From Novosphingobium marinum (GTDB lineage: Bacteria > Pseudomonadota > Alphaproteobacteria > Sphingomonadales > Sphingomonadaceae): a stretch of DNA of 64,000 nt. This document shows positions 10,401-18,598 of this stretch, piece by piece. The notes below the pieces were generated by a model. It saw only the letters and a list, made by a program, of their open reading frames with translations. It did no database searches and had not been told where the DNA came from. Where the stretch lies: NCBI RefSeq assembly GCF_013408095.1, contig NZ_JACBZF010000007.1:1-64000 (forward strand), written 5' to 3'. Positions within the stretch are counted from its first letter, which is position 1, and every line of letters starts with the position of its first letter. Both the position numbers and the translations under genes were made by a program.

Positions 10401-10585
10401 ATACGTTCGTGCTCGACGTGCCCTATCTCGATGCTTCGGAAGTGCTCGCCCGCCGGTGTCGCAACCGGGGCGAAAACGGGCGGGACAGCAGGCTGGACGT
10501 CATCGAGACCGGACCGTTCTCCGCGATCGAAAGCGACACCTCCGAAATCCTCGTGGCCCGGACGAAACCGGGAGGATGCGGCTAG
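7421..10585 (+). CDS. TpsA-type exoprotein with filamentous-haemagglutinin TPS domain
   Basis: A 1054-residue protein with a Sec signal (MVRRRLTALLPLLGCAAIPAVAAAQ). A two-partner-secretion domain follows (about 30-250), with FHSFSAFDL, NIINRVTGG and FYFINPAGVILG, which are hallmarks of the TpsA secretion domain. From about 300 to 900 runs an irregular array of beta-helix repeats of about 35 residues, each with a Gly-Asp-Gly-Gly-type turn and alternating hydrophobics. The C-terminal 50 residues contain a Cys pair (ARRC and GGCG). The protein should be exported through the TpsB encoded next. The start overlaps the CHAT stop by one base. The cargo function (adhesin, matrix or CHAT-related) cannot be deduced. 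Confidence 0.88.
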   Translation: MVRRRLTALLPLLGCAAIPAVAAAQAQTTIVADTDNAMATGTRVAGDGTRFEIGGGTVVESNVFHSFSAFDLAAGDTASWNAPAQGTIANIINRVTGGSASRIAGTIDTTAMPQADFYFINPAGVILGEGVRLDVGGASHFSTASHIGFANGDVFSARTPDGSTFSMSSPESFGFLGGEAALLIDGAEIGSADGGTVSGLSIVGSDVTVSNSTLRAQGLQIVAAGEAQELRIGDPFAEPLTGNLEIETSTISAAPGDRGDRALRFAGETVLVSRSDLSSAAPEEAGPNIEIAGTDVTVFASTLTALTGGSAAGGSILIAAGEALSVLEDSQLLSSSEGSGQGGEIALLSNRSLQVTGSVVTSEALGAGDGGQISLTAGSAIFLSGSEFLSASAAGGDGGDLLVSSAGGVAISGSGLLAVAFGDGDGGTLSIAALGPIDATQSVIATTTQGAGDGGLLTIGSQGSVSLEDTVVLVTTSAAGDAGNALVSGTESVTIAGGGISGTSFAEEGGDAGSIAVLSEGDIALSDTEILADSYGTGRGGNVRIDAQNRLEVIGALVVSRVLSEGAATGGGSVDLRGGTGLAVDGSHFSTETTGAANGGSILIGTAGDLELSGSTVASSTYGDEGDGGSIRIFADGVTEISATTVTADTYGAGWGGFIDIDAGTDILVSGGLISAGSARAEATGDGGLISLDAPGSISLDNAGIATNILGSGRGGDVRITAGEAIDVTGASSITAGALGSGDAGIVNLITGALLVSDSEIASRTVAAGDATGVLLEFDTAILAGDTLVTSETSGSGSAGLVYLGGNISEGVPASELTVTNGAEVTARSTGPGRAGNVLVEALDVTVSEEARISAEALGEGSAGFVQVSAAELSVLEGGRIETSSATGTAGLIAVDLGFAGDEGGILRLRGDRLPAQIRTDSAAGSQASGGIVIIENAAAVISDGSEISASGDVSNAVVLINDDAVRINASDSLNLVNVDGYNIVAPEQDVSRDTFVLDVPYLDASEVLARRCRNRGENGRDSRLDVIETGPFSAIESDTSEILVARTKPGGCG

Positions 10586-10587
10586 CC

Positions 10588-12468
10588 ATGCGCAAGGGGG
10601 GCAAAAGGTTCGGGAGAAGCGGAGCGGCGCTTGGCGCGGCGCTTCTCGCGACAGCCGGTTTCCCGGCGATAGCGGTCGGACAGCAGGCGCAGGGCATGCC
10701 TTCGGAGCGCACGGGGCCGATGGCGCAACCGCCGGCACTGCCCGACTATGCCGAGCCGACCGCACTCGACGGTGGCGTCGCCGAACAGGTCCGCCCGGTG
10801 CAGACGATGCGGTACGAAGGCGCATTCTTCACGGATGTCAGGGTGGAGACGGAGGGCGAGGGCATCGCGCGTCCCGTGCCCGCCTGGCAGCCGGACGCGG
10901 CGGATCCGGCCGGACTGCGATTGTCGCACACGGGCAGCGACCCGTTCGATGCAGTGTGGGTGGAACGCCAGTTCGTCACGAACGGACTTGTCGGCTCAAG
11001 CGTCGACATGGGCCGGGTGGTTGCGCTGACACAGCTCGTGAACCGGGCGTTTGTGAACAACGGCTATGCCAATTCGGGCGTGCTGATCGACGGCAGCACG
11101 CGCAACGGCCAGGCGCTGGTCCTGCGACTTGTCCTCGGTAGCCTCGGCGAGATGTCCGAGGGTATCGCAATCGGCTGGGTGGGCGACGACAGCGCCGGTC
11201 TCAACGAACGGTACGTGATCGAACGCCTGCCATCGGCGTTGTCCCGGCCTTTCAACGTTTTCGCTTTCGAGCGCGATTTCCGCCTGCTCGCGCATGACCG
11301 GGCGATAGACAGCGTCGATGCCGGTCTGCGTCCGGGGGAGCGGCCCGGCGCCGCGAACCTTTCGATGCTGGTCCGTCCGAAGGACAGGTTCGATCTCTAT
11401 TTCGGGGCGGCGAACAATCGTGCACCGTCGGTCGGCGGTCTGCGTCTCGCGGCGGGCGGATCGATGCGCAACCCGCTGCTGGCAGGCGACTTGCTGAGCG
11501 CAGAAATCGGGTTCACCGACGGCCTGACCGATGGCATCGCCAGCTACGAGGCGCCGGTTTTCGACCCTCATACTTTCCTTATATTGCGCGCCGCCTTCAA
11601 CGATGTCGCGGTGGTCGAGCAGCGGCTTGCCGATCTCGATATCGAATCGCGCGAATGGTCGGTCGAAGGCGGCATTTCCCGCAGGCTGGTAGACAGCCCC
11701 CTGATCCCGGAAAGCGGCGGCTGGTCTCCGGCACGCTCGCTCGACATCGGAGTCCTGCTCGCCCATCGCCGCACGAAGACCTACCTTCTGGGCGAGCCGT
11801 TCTCGTTCAGCCCCGGTGCGGTCAACGGCAGGGCCGAATATACGGCGCTGCGCTTCACCCAGGACTATGTCGAGCAGGGCACGCGCCACGTGCTGGCGAT
11901 TTCGCTCACCGAGACGGTCGGCCTGGACGGCACGCGTCCTACCGCGCCCGGAGTGCTCAAGCCGAACCGGAATTTCGTGGCGGTCCTCGGCCAGGCCAGT
12001 TTCGCGCAAAGGCTCACGAACCGGCTCGAGCTCAACCTGCGCCTTGCCGGGCAGTATTCCAGCGGCACCCTCTATTCGGGGGAGCGGTTCTCCATCGGCG
12101 GCGAGAACAGCGTGCGCGGATACCGCGAGAACCTGCTGCTGGCGGACCGCGCGCTCTTCGCCAGCGCCGAGCTTGCGTATTCGCTGAGCCTGACGGGAAT
12201 GACCGCCGGAGCGCCCGCGTTCGACTGGGGAGCCTTTCGCCTGGCGATATTCGCGGACGGGGCTATCGCCGACAACTCCGAGCAACCCGAACCGTTTCCC
12301 GACGACGTCGCATCGGTCGGAGCATCGCTTGCATGGGTGCCGTCGAGAGCGATATTCGCCCGGATTTCCTATGGCGAAGCCCTGCGCGATCCGCAGCTCG
12401 CCGGAAAGCGATACTTGCAGGATCGCGGCGTCCAGTTCCGCATCACCTTGCGTCCGCTCGAGTTCTAG
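10588..12468 (+). CDS. TpsB outer-membrane transporter (ShlB/FhaC/HecB family)
   Basis: A 626-residue protein: signal peptide (GAALGAALLATAGFPAIAVGQ), POTRA-like region (about 80-230) and a C-terminal 16-strand-type beta barrel with the conserved VRGY loop element (ENSVRGYRENLL), ending in an aromatic outer-membrane signature (RITLRPLEF). It should bind the TPS domain of the preceding TpsA and translocate it across the outer membrane. An ATG at 10576 overlaps the tpsA stop but sits directly against GGGAGG; the ATG at 10588, 12 bases downstream of it, is preferred. It is the last gene of the CHAT-TpsA-TpsB operon and converges on the CoA-transferase gene. Confidence 0.88.
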   Translation: MRKGGKRFGRSGAALGAALLATAGFPAIAVGQQAQGMPSERTGPMAQPPALPDYAEPTALDGGVAEQVRPVQTMRYEGAFFTDVRVETEGEGIARPVPAWQPDAADPAGLRLSHTGSDPFDAVWVERQFVTNGLVGSSVDMGRVVALTQLVNRAFVNNGYANSGVLIDGSTRNGQALVLRLVLGSLGEMSEGIAIGWVGDDSAGLNERYVIERLPSALSRPFNVFAFERDFRLLAHDRAIDSVDAGLRPGERPGAANLSMLVRPKDRFDLYFGAANNRAPSVGGLRLAAGGSMRNPLLAGDLLSAEIGFTDGLTDGIASYEAPVFDPHTFLILRAAFNDVAVVEQRLADLDIESREWSVEGGISRRLVDSPLIPESGGWSPARSLDIGVLLAHRRTKTYLLGEPFSFSPGAVNGRAEYTALRFTQDYVEQGTRHVLAISLTETVGLDGTRPTAPGVLKPNRNFVAVLGQASFAQRLTNRLELNLRLAGQYSSGTLYSGERFSIGGENSVRGYRENLLLADRALFASAELAYSLSLTGMTAGAPAFDWGAFRLAIFADGAIADNSEQPEPFPDDVASVGASLAWVPSRAIFARISYGEALRDPQLAGKRYLQDRGVQFRITLRPLEF

Positions 12469-12510
12469 GTCCGGGCAGCCGGTGCCGGCAAGGCGAAGCA
12501 GGAACGCGCG

Positions 12511-13695
12511 TCAGATAATCCCGCTGTCGGCCAGCCGGCCCCGCTCCGCACCGTCGATCCCGAGCAGTTCGCCGTAGACCTCCGCGTTGTGCTGACCCGG
12601 TTCCGCCGGCGCAGGACGGAAAATGCCCGAGGGCGTCTTCGACAGCTTGGGAAAGGCGTTCTGCATCTTCACCTTGCCGTGCCTTTCGGTCTCGACCTCG
12701 ACGATGGCGTCGCGTGCCCTGAAGTGGGGATCGGCGAGCATGTCGGGCGCCCGATAGACGCGGCCCGCCGGGATCGAGTGGGCGATCATGGCGGCATCGA
12801 CTTCCTCGATCGTGTGCTGGGACGTCCAGTCGTTGACCAGGGCATCGAGTTCCGTCTGGTTGCGCCCGCGCGCAAGATGCGTTGCGTAACGCTCGTCTGT
12901 TGCCAGTTCGGGCTGTCCCATGGCCCTGGCGAGGCGGGCGAAGATCTCGTCCTTGTTGGCCCCGATCATGAACGGTCCGTCCTTGCACTGGTAGACGTTC
13001 GAGGGCGCGATTCCGGGCAGGATCGATCCCGAACGCTCGCGGATGATCCCGTTGTGATCGTATTCGGGGATCAGCCCTTCCATGACCTGCAGCACCGCTT
13101 CGTAAAGCGCGGTGTCGATGATCTGGCCCTCGCCGGTGCTTTCGCGGTGGTGGAGCGCCGCAAGGATGCCCATGCAACCGTACGTGGCGCAAAGCGTGTC
13201 GCCGATCGAAAGGCCCATCCGCGAAGGCGGGCGGTCGGGTTCGCCGACGATATAGCGCCAGCCGCCCATCGCCTCGCCGATGCCGCCGAATCCGGCACGG
13301 TCGGAGTAGGGACCGTCCTGTCCATAGCCCGACATGCGCGCGATTATGAGGCCGGGATTCTCGCGGTGGAGTTCGGCGGGGGAGAGGTCCCACTTCTCCA
13401 GGGTGCCGGGCTTGAAGTTCTCGACGAGGACGTCGGCCTTGCCGATCAGGCGGCGGGCGAGGTCCTGGCCTTCCGCTACCCGCAGGTTGCAGGTGACCGA
13501 ACGCTTGTTGCGCCCGATGACCTCCCACTGGACCTTGTCGTCGCCCTGGCCCCATAGCCGCATCGGATCGCCCGCGCCCGGCGGCTCGATCTTGATGACG
13601 TCGGCGCCCATGTCGCCAAGGAGCTGGCCGCAGAACGGGCCGGCGAGGAGCTGGCCCATCTCCACGACGCGGATGTCGGCCAGCGCGCCCGTCAT
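12511..13695 (-). CDS. CaiB/BAIF family (class III) CoA-transferase
   Basis: A 394-residue class III CoA-transferase. It has the N-terminal ALADIRVVEMGQLLAGPFC and GADVIKIEPPGAGDP motifs and the catalytic Asp in SIGDTLCATYG at about 166. The family moves CoA between organic acids through an aspartyl-CoA intermediate. The start overlaps the HyuB stop by 4 bases (ATGA), so it is the last gene of the leftward hmgL-hyuA-hyuB operon. Inference: it activates the acid produced by the HyuA/HyuB enzyme, or supplies the lyase with its CoA ester. Confidence 0.88.
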   Translation of the reverse strand: MTGALADIRVVEMGQLLAGPFCGQLLGDMGADVIKIEPPGAGDPMRLWGQGDDKVQWEVIGRNKRSVTCNLRVAEGQDLARRLIGKADVLVENFKPGTLEKWDLSPAELHRENPGLIIARMSGYGQDGPYSDRAGFGGIGEAMGGWRYIVGEPDRPPSRMGLSIGDTLCATYGCMGILAALHHRESTGEGQIIDTALYEAVLQVMEGLIPEYDHNGIIRERSGSILPGIAPSNVYQCKDGPFMIGANKDEIFARLARAMGQPELATDERYATHLARGRNQTELDALVNDWTSQHTIEEVDAAMIAHSIPAGRVYRAPDMLADPHFRARDAIVEVETERHGKVKMQNAFPKLSKTPSGIFRPAPAEPGQHNAEVYGELLGIDGAERGRLADSGII

Positions 13696-15590
13696 TCGGC
13701 GGCCTCCGCCGGTACGGTTTTCTCGTGCCACTGCGGGCGGACAGGCGCGGGGAGGCCCGTCTCCCTTTCGCAAGAGGCGCGCAGTTCGTCTAGGCCGGGT
13801 CCGAAGTCGAACAGCGGGAGTTCGCCGCGCGATCCGGCAAGGTCGGCGCGCAGGTCCCTGGTTGCGTCGGCGTCGACGCTGCCGTCGCCAGCGAGGACCA
13901 CGCCGTAGTCGCGTGCGCCCTTCCCGCTGACCAGCCCCTGACGCACTTCCAGTGCGACAAGCTCGGGATCGCGTTCGAGAGGGTCGCCCCAGCCGCCGCC
14001 GCCCCAGGTTATGAAGTGAAGGAGGTCGCCTGCCTCGACTGCGACGTCTTCCACCTTGTTGCCGATGACCCGGCTCGTGCCGTCCGAACTTTCCAGCACC
14101 TTGCGAGCGCGCTTTCCGGGGTGCCCTCCGTTGACCCCCCAGGGCGGTACGAACCAGCGGTCGTCGTGGATCGCGATCGCGCCGTCGGCCAGGAAGCGGT
14201 ATGTCATCCGGATGCCGTTGCCGCCGCGGTGCAGTCCCGCGCCGCCGCTGTCGGGCTCGGTCGAGTAGCGCTCGATCCTGAGAGGAAAATACCGTTCGAG
14301 GAATTCGTTCGGCACGTTGGTGAACCCGGGCCAGAGCGAGTGGCCGTCGGGTCCGTCGCCAAGAGGGCGGCCCGGAATGCCACCGAACGCGATCTGGAAA
14401 AGCTGGAACCATTCGCCGTTCCCGCCCGGTCTTTCGTCCCAGCCCGAATAGAACAGGTGGGGGCTCGAACTGAAGCCGGCGGCGTTGAGGAATTCGGGCG
14501 TCTTCTGGCCGAGAAGGCCGCCGAGGATATCGAAGATGCGGCCCAGAGCATGCGTACGCCCGGAAAGCGCTGCGGGGAATTTCGGACGAAGCAGCGATCC
14601 TTCGGGAATGCGCACCTCGATCAGGTCGTAGAACCCGTCGTTGAACAGGATCTGCGGATCGAAGACCATGATCATGTAGATGCCGAAGAACATCTTGAAC
14701 ATGTTCTTGTTGAGATAGAAGTTGATCGACGCGACGCTTTGCGGGTCGGTCCCCTCGAAGTCGAGCACGACCTTGTCGCCTTCGCGCCACATCGTACACT
14801 TGATCCGGTACGGGCCGTATCCCATGCCGTCGTCGCACAGGTAATCCTCGAAGCTCACCGGCTCCTCGGCAACGGCCTGCGCGATCAGCGCCTTCATCGC
14901 GCGGTGATTGCGCGCCAGCAGTTCCTGTGTCGCCGAAAAGTAGACATTCTCGCCGAAGCGCTCGGCCATCTCGATCACGCGGTTGGCCGCGACACGGCAG
15001 CTGGCGACGAGCGCGTTGAGGTCTGCCTGGCACCAGTCGGGCTTGCGCGTCTGGTGCATGACGAGCTTCATCAGGTCCTCGTTGTACTCTCCCTTGCGCC
15101 AGATCTTGACCGGAGGAATGCGCACGCCTTCCTCGAATATCGACTTGGCGCGGATCGGCATCGAACCGACGACGCTGCCGCCGATGTCGCTCTGGTGGCC
15201 GAACATCGCGGTCCACGCGAGCAGCCGCCCGCCCTTGTAGACGGGGACGAGCACCAGCCAGTCGTTCGAGTGGCTGATCGCGCCGTCGCAACTGTAGGGA
15301 TCGGACAGGAAGATCATGTCCCCGTCCTCGATGGTGCCGTCGAAACCCTGCAGGAAGCCGTCGATGAAGCTGCCGAACTGGCCGACGATCATCCTGCCGG
15401 CGGGATCGGCGATAAGCGGAAAGGCGTCTCCCTGTTCGCGGATGCCCGGGCTCATGGCGGTGCGCACGAGCGTGGCGTCCATTTCGATCCGGGCATTGCG
15501 CAGCGCGTTTTCGATGATGTCGAGCGTCACCGGATCGATATCGACCCGGTCGAATGGCACGGGGTTGGTCTCGATGATCTGTGCGGGCAT
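13692..15590 (-). CDS. Hydantoinase B / oxoprolinase-type subunit (HyuB family)
   Basis: A 632-residue HyuB-family protein with the typical opening (DPVTLDIIENALRNARIEMD) and glycine-rich SHSNDW and GHQSDIGG segments. Family members pair with HyuA-type ATPase subunits in ATP-dependent N-methylhydantoinases and 5-oxoprolinases and, in related systems, acetone or acetophenone carboxylases. A good AGGAGG precedes the ATG, which lies 13 bases after hyuA. Which reaction is catalysed cannot be told from sequence; the CoA-transferase and HMG-CoA-lyase neighbours favour carbon-skeleton chemistry, the amidase across the locus favours a hydantoin-like ring. Confidence 0.87.
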   Translation of the reverse strand: MPAQIIETNPVPFDRVDIDPVTLDIIENALRNARIEMDATLVRTAMSPGIREQGDAFPLIADPAGRMIVGQFGSFIDGFLQGFDGTIEDGDMIFLSDPYSCDGAISHSNDWLVLVPVYKGGRLLAWTAMFGHQSDIGGSVVGSMPIRAKSIFEEGVRIPPVKIWRKGEYNEDLMKLVMHQTRKPDWCQADLNALVASCRVAANRVIEMAERFGENVYFSATQELLARNHRAMKALIAQAVAEEPVSFEDYLCDDGMGYGPYRIKCTMWREGDKVVLDFEGTDPQSVASINFYLNKNMFKMFFGIYMIMVFDPQILFNDGFYDLIEVRIPEGSLLRPKFPAALSGRTHALGRIFDILGGLLGQKTPEFLNAAGFSSSPHLFYSGWDERPGGNGEWFQLFQIAFGGIPGRPLGDGPDGHSLWPGFTNVPNEFLERYFPLRIERYSTEPDSGGAGLHRGGNGIRMTYRFLADGAIAIHDDRWFVPPWGVNGGHPGKRARKVLESSDGTSRVIGNKVEDVAVEAGDLLHFITWGGGGWGDPLERDPELVALEVRQGLVSGKGARDYGVVLAGDGSVDADATRDLRADLAGSRGELPLFDFGPGLDELRASCERETGLPAPVRPQWHEKTVPAEAAE

Positions 15591-15603
15591 GGGTCGCGCC
15601 TCC

Positions 15604-17652
15604 TCAGGCCGGATTGATCAGGATGTTGCCGACGGCATCGATGGTGGCGACGCAGCCTGCCTCGACAAGCGTCGTGGAATCCATCTCGGTCACGATGGCG
15701 GGACCTGCGATCGTGTCTCCCTGGAGCAACCGCGAGCGATCGTAGATGACCGCGGCCTGCTCCTTCCCGTCCATCCACAGGGCATGGTCGCGGATCTTCG
15801 CGCGTGCCGGATTGCCGTCTCCCTTCTCGAGGCGGGGCGCCGCCAGCTCGGGGGGCTCGCCGAGCGCGACCGCACGCAGGTTCACGATCTCGTGAGGAGT
15901 GTCCATGTTGAAGGTGAACAGCCGTCGATGCTCCTCGTCGAAGCGGGCGACGATGCCTTCTATGCCCTCGCGCCGCAACGTCTCCTGGTCGATGGTGAGC
16001 GGTACTTCGAACGCCTGGCCCGCATAGCGCACGTCGACCTCGAACTCGCTCAGGATCGTGTCGGACGGAACGCCGTCGGCTTCGAGCTCGGAGCGGGTCT
16101 GCACGGCCATCTGGTCGAGAAGCGCGGTCATCTCCCCGACATCGGTTTCGCGCGCCATGCGGCTGAAGCTTCGCGCGGTTTCGGTGCGCATGCGCGTGGT
16201 CGCATCGCCCAGGGCGCACAGCACGCCGGGGGAGACCGGGCTGACCGCCGGCCAGCTTCCCATGAGGCGCGCGACGGCATTGACGTGGAGCGGCCCCGCG
16301 CCTCCGAAGCCCATCAGCGCGAAGTGCCGGGGATCGTAGCCCTGCTGGACCGAGATCATCCGCAGCGCACCGAACATGTTCTCGTTGACGATGTCGATGA
16401 TGCCGCGCGCCGCTTCCATCAGGCCCACGCCGAGCGCGTCGGCGATCGTTCCGACAGCTTCCTTGGCGGCATCGCGATCGAGGCGGAACGCGCCGCCCAG
16501 GAGATCCTCGGGAAGGTAGCCGAGCACGACGTTGGCATCGGTGACGGTCGGCTGCGTGCCGCCCTTGGCATAGGCGACGGGGCCGGGCACCGCGCCCGCG
16601 CTTTGCGGTCCGACACGAAGCGCGCCAGTCAGTTCGGGAACGTAGGCTATCGACCCGCCGCCCGCGCCCACCGTCTTCACGTCGAGCGACGATGCGCGCA
16701 CCGACAGGTGGCCGACCTCGGTCGTGCGAACCCGGCGCGGCTCGAGGTTCTCGATCAGCGCGACGTCGGTCGAGGTTCCGCCGACGTCGAGCGTCAGGAT
16801 GTCGTCGAGACCGGCATTTCGCGCAACCCAGACCGCCCCGGTAACTCCGCCTGCAGGGCCCGACATCAGGATATTGACCGGATGCTCCTGCGCCTTGTGC
16901 GAACTCATCAGGCCGCCGTCCGAGCGCAGCAGCGAAACCTTGGCGCGGACACCCGCGTCCTCGAGCCGCGAGCGAAGGCTGGCGATATAGTTCGATACTA
17001 CGGGGCGGACCGCAGCGTTGGCGACGGTCGAGAGCGTGCGTTCGTACTCCTGCATCTCTGGCAGGACCTCGTGGCTCAGCGAAATCGGGATCCCGGGCAG
17101 CTCCTCGGCGGCGATCTCGCCGATGCGGCGCTCGTGGGTTCCGTCGACGTAGGCATTGATCAGGCTGACGGTGAGGGCCTCGACTCCCTGCTCCCTGAGC
17201 CGGCGCAGGGCCAGCCTCGTCGCTTCCTCCTCGAGCGGGCGAACCTCGGTGCCATCGGCGCCGAGCCTGCCCGGAACCTCGACAGTGTCCTCCAGCGCCG
17301 CGAGCGGCTGCGGCTTTGGCCAGACGATCCACGCGGCCAGCCCACCCGGCACGAAACTGCGCGCGATCTGCATGATGTCGCGATAGCCTTCGGTCACGAC
17401 GAGGCCGACGCGCGCGCCCTTGCCTTCCAGCACCGCGTTCGTCGCCACCGTCGTGCCATGGAGGAAGAATTCCACGTCGGCGGGATCGACTCCGGCTTCG
17501 TCGGTGATCGCATTGACACCGGTGAGAATGCCTTCCGAGCTGTCGTGCGGCGTCGAGGGGGTCTTGTGACGCCAGAATGCGCCGGTCTCGTCGTCGAACA
17601 GAAGGAGGTCGGTAAACGTGCCGCCCACGTCGACTCCAAGGCGATAGCGCAT
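15604..17652 (-). CDS. Hydantoinase A / oxoprolinase-type ATPase subunit (HyuA family)
   Basis: A 682-residue HyuA-family protein. The N-terminal sugar-kinase-like phosphate motif (RLGVDVGGTFTDLLLFD), the middle LDVGGTSTDVALI motif and VGAGGGSIAYV are all present. It supplies the ATP-dependent activation step for the HyuB partner encoded directly downstream. The ATG at 17652 overlaps the stop of the HMG-CoA-lyase-like gene by one base. The domain order is complete and no frameshift is visible, so the HyuA/HyuB pair looks functional. Confidence 0.88.
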   Translation of the reverse strand: MRYRLGVDVGGTFTDLLLFDDETGAFWRHKTPSTPHDSSEGILTGVNAITDEAGVDPADVEFFLHGTTVATNAVLEGKGARVGLVVTEGYRDIMQIARSFVPGGLAAWIVWPKPQPLAALEDTVEVPGRLGADGTEVRPLEEEATRLALRRLREQGVEALTVSLINAYVDGTHERRIGEIAAEELPGIPISLSHEVLPEMQEYERTLSTVANAAVRPVVSNYIASLRSRLEDAGVRAKVSLLRSDGGLMSSHKAQEHPVNILMSGPAGGVTGAVWVARNAGLDDILTLDVGGTSTDVALIENLEPRRVRTTEVGHLSVRASSLDVKTVGAGGGSIAYVPELTGALRVGPQSAGAVPGPVAYAKGGTQPTVTDANVVLGYLPEDLLGGAFRLDRDAAKEAVGTIADALGVGLMEAARGIIDIVNENMFGALRMISVQQGYDPRHFALMGFGGAGPLHVNAVARLMGSWPAVSPVSPGVLCALGDATTRMRTETARSFSRMARETDVGEMTALLDQMAVQTRSELEADGVPSDTILSEFEVDVRYAGQAFEVPLTIDQETLRREGIEGIVARFDEEHRRLFTFNMDTPHEIVNLRAVALGEPPELAAPRLEKGDGNPARAKIRDHALWMDGKEQAAVIYDRSRLLQGDTIAGPAIVTEMDSTTLVEAGCVATIDAVGNILINPA

Positions 17653-18590
17653 CAGGCAGTTGTCCTTTCTTCTTCGCGCGGCGCGGGAAAGCCGCCCGAC
17701 TTGCCGACCATCGAGGGCAGGTCCTTGTCCATCACTTTCGCAAGCCAGTGGTTGGTGTCGATCAGCGCAGCAAGGTCGAGGCCCGTCGCGATCCCGGCGC
17801 GCTCGAGCATGTAGGCCACGTCCTCGGTCGCGATGTTGCCGGCGGCTCCGGGGGCGAACGGGCAGCCGCCAAGGCCGCCAACCGAAGCGTCGACGATGCG
17901 CGCGCCCGAACCGATCGCTGCCCAGACGTTGGCAAGGCCCGTGCCGCGGGTGTTGTGGAAGTGGACGCGCACCGGGATCGGCGCGATCGCTTCCGCGACC
18001 CGCGCGACGAGCCGGGACACGTGGGCGGGATTGCCGACGCCGATCGTGTCCGCCAGCGCGATCTCGACCGGTCCCGCCGCCGCGATCGCGCTCGCCATTG
18101 CGATCACGCGATCCTCGGGCACCTCGCCTTCGAAGGGGCAGCCGAAACTCGCGGCGATTGTCGCTTGCGCGCTGCGTCCGTTTTCGGCTGCAAGCGCGAC
18201 GATCTCGCAGGCGGCTTCGACCGAGCCGTCGCAGGTCTGGCCCTGGTTGGCCATCGCGAAGCTGTCGGTCGCGACGCTCACCGCGCCGAGCTGGTCGATC
18301 CGTCCGGTGGCGAGCGCCCGTTCGGCTCCGCGCCGGTTCATGACAAGGCCGATCCAGGTTACGTCCTCGCGCTCGGGAAGGCCTTCGCACACTGCTTCGG
18401 CATCGGCCATCTGCGGAACCGCCCTGGGATTGACGAAGCTCGTCGCCTCGATGCGGCGCGCTCCGAAAGCGACGGCCCGCTCGATCAGCGCCAGCTTGTC
18501 CGCGGTTGCGATCCTGCGCTTCTCGTTCTGCAGCCCGTCACGCGGGCTGACTTCGACCATCTCGATGCGCTCGGGCATTTCTGTATACAT
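17652..18590 (-). CDS. HMG-CoA lyase-like aldol-type lyase
   Basis: A 312-residue TIM-barrel protein of the DRE-TIM/HMGL group: VEVSPRDGLQNE holds the catalytic Arg-Asp pair, VHFHNTRG holds the metal-binding histidines, and GGLGGCPFAPGAAGN is the HMG-CoA lyase signature with its conserved Cys. It should cleave a 3-hydroxy-3-alkyl acyl-CoA to acetyl-CoA and an acid or ketone. The ATG at 18590 is preferred; a TTG at 18602 would overlap the gntR stop. A TGTATACA palindrome covers codons 1-3, so expression may be controlled by the GntR protein. It is the first structural gene of the leftward operon. Confidence 0.85.
   Translation of the reverse strand: MYTEMPERIEMVEVSPRDGLQNEKRRIATADKLALIERAVAFGARRIEATSFVNPRAVPQMADAEAVCEGLPEREDVTWIGLVMNRRGAERALATGRIDQLGAVSVATDSFAMANQGQTCDGSVEAACEIVALAAENGRSAQATIAASFGCPFEGEVPEDRVIAMASAIAAAGPVEIALADTIGVGNPAHVSRLVARVAEAIAPIPVRVHFHNTRGTGLANVWAAIGSGARIVDASVGGLGGCPFAPGAAGNIATEDVAYMLERAGIATGLDLAALIDTNHWLAKVMDKDLPSMVGKSGGFPAPREEERTTA
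18582..18589. promoter_or_regulatory. TGTATACA palindrome at the lyase start (possible GntR operator)
   Basis: A perfect 8-base palindrome identical to the core of TTGTATACAA at 19298-19307. It sits over the first codons of the HMG-CoA-lyase-like gene, just after the GntR gene. GntR/FCD regulators commonly bind short palindromes of this shape. A site here could block read-through or autoregulate; binding is inferred. Confidence 0.4.
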
Positions 18591-18598
18591 TTGAAGAC

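Noticed and set aside
4986..12468. Contact-dependent inhibition toxin (CdiA/CdiB) system
   Set aside because: No C-terminal toxin motif or immunity gene follows; the TpsA repeats are beta-helix with a short Cys-containing tail.
12511..17652. Acetone carboxylase operon
   Set aside because: HyuA/HyuB families are related, but the small third subunit is missing, so only a possible relation is mentioned.
14016..17814. Long open frames antisense to hyuB and hyuA
   Set aside because: No domains, no ribosome binding sites; sense genes are complete and coupled.
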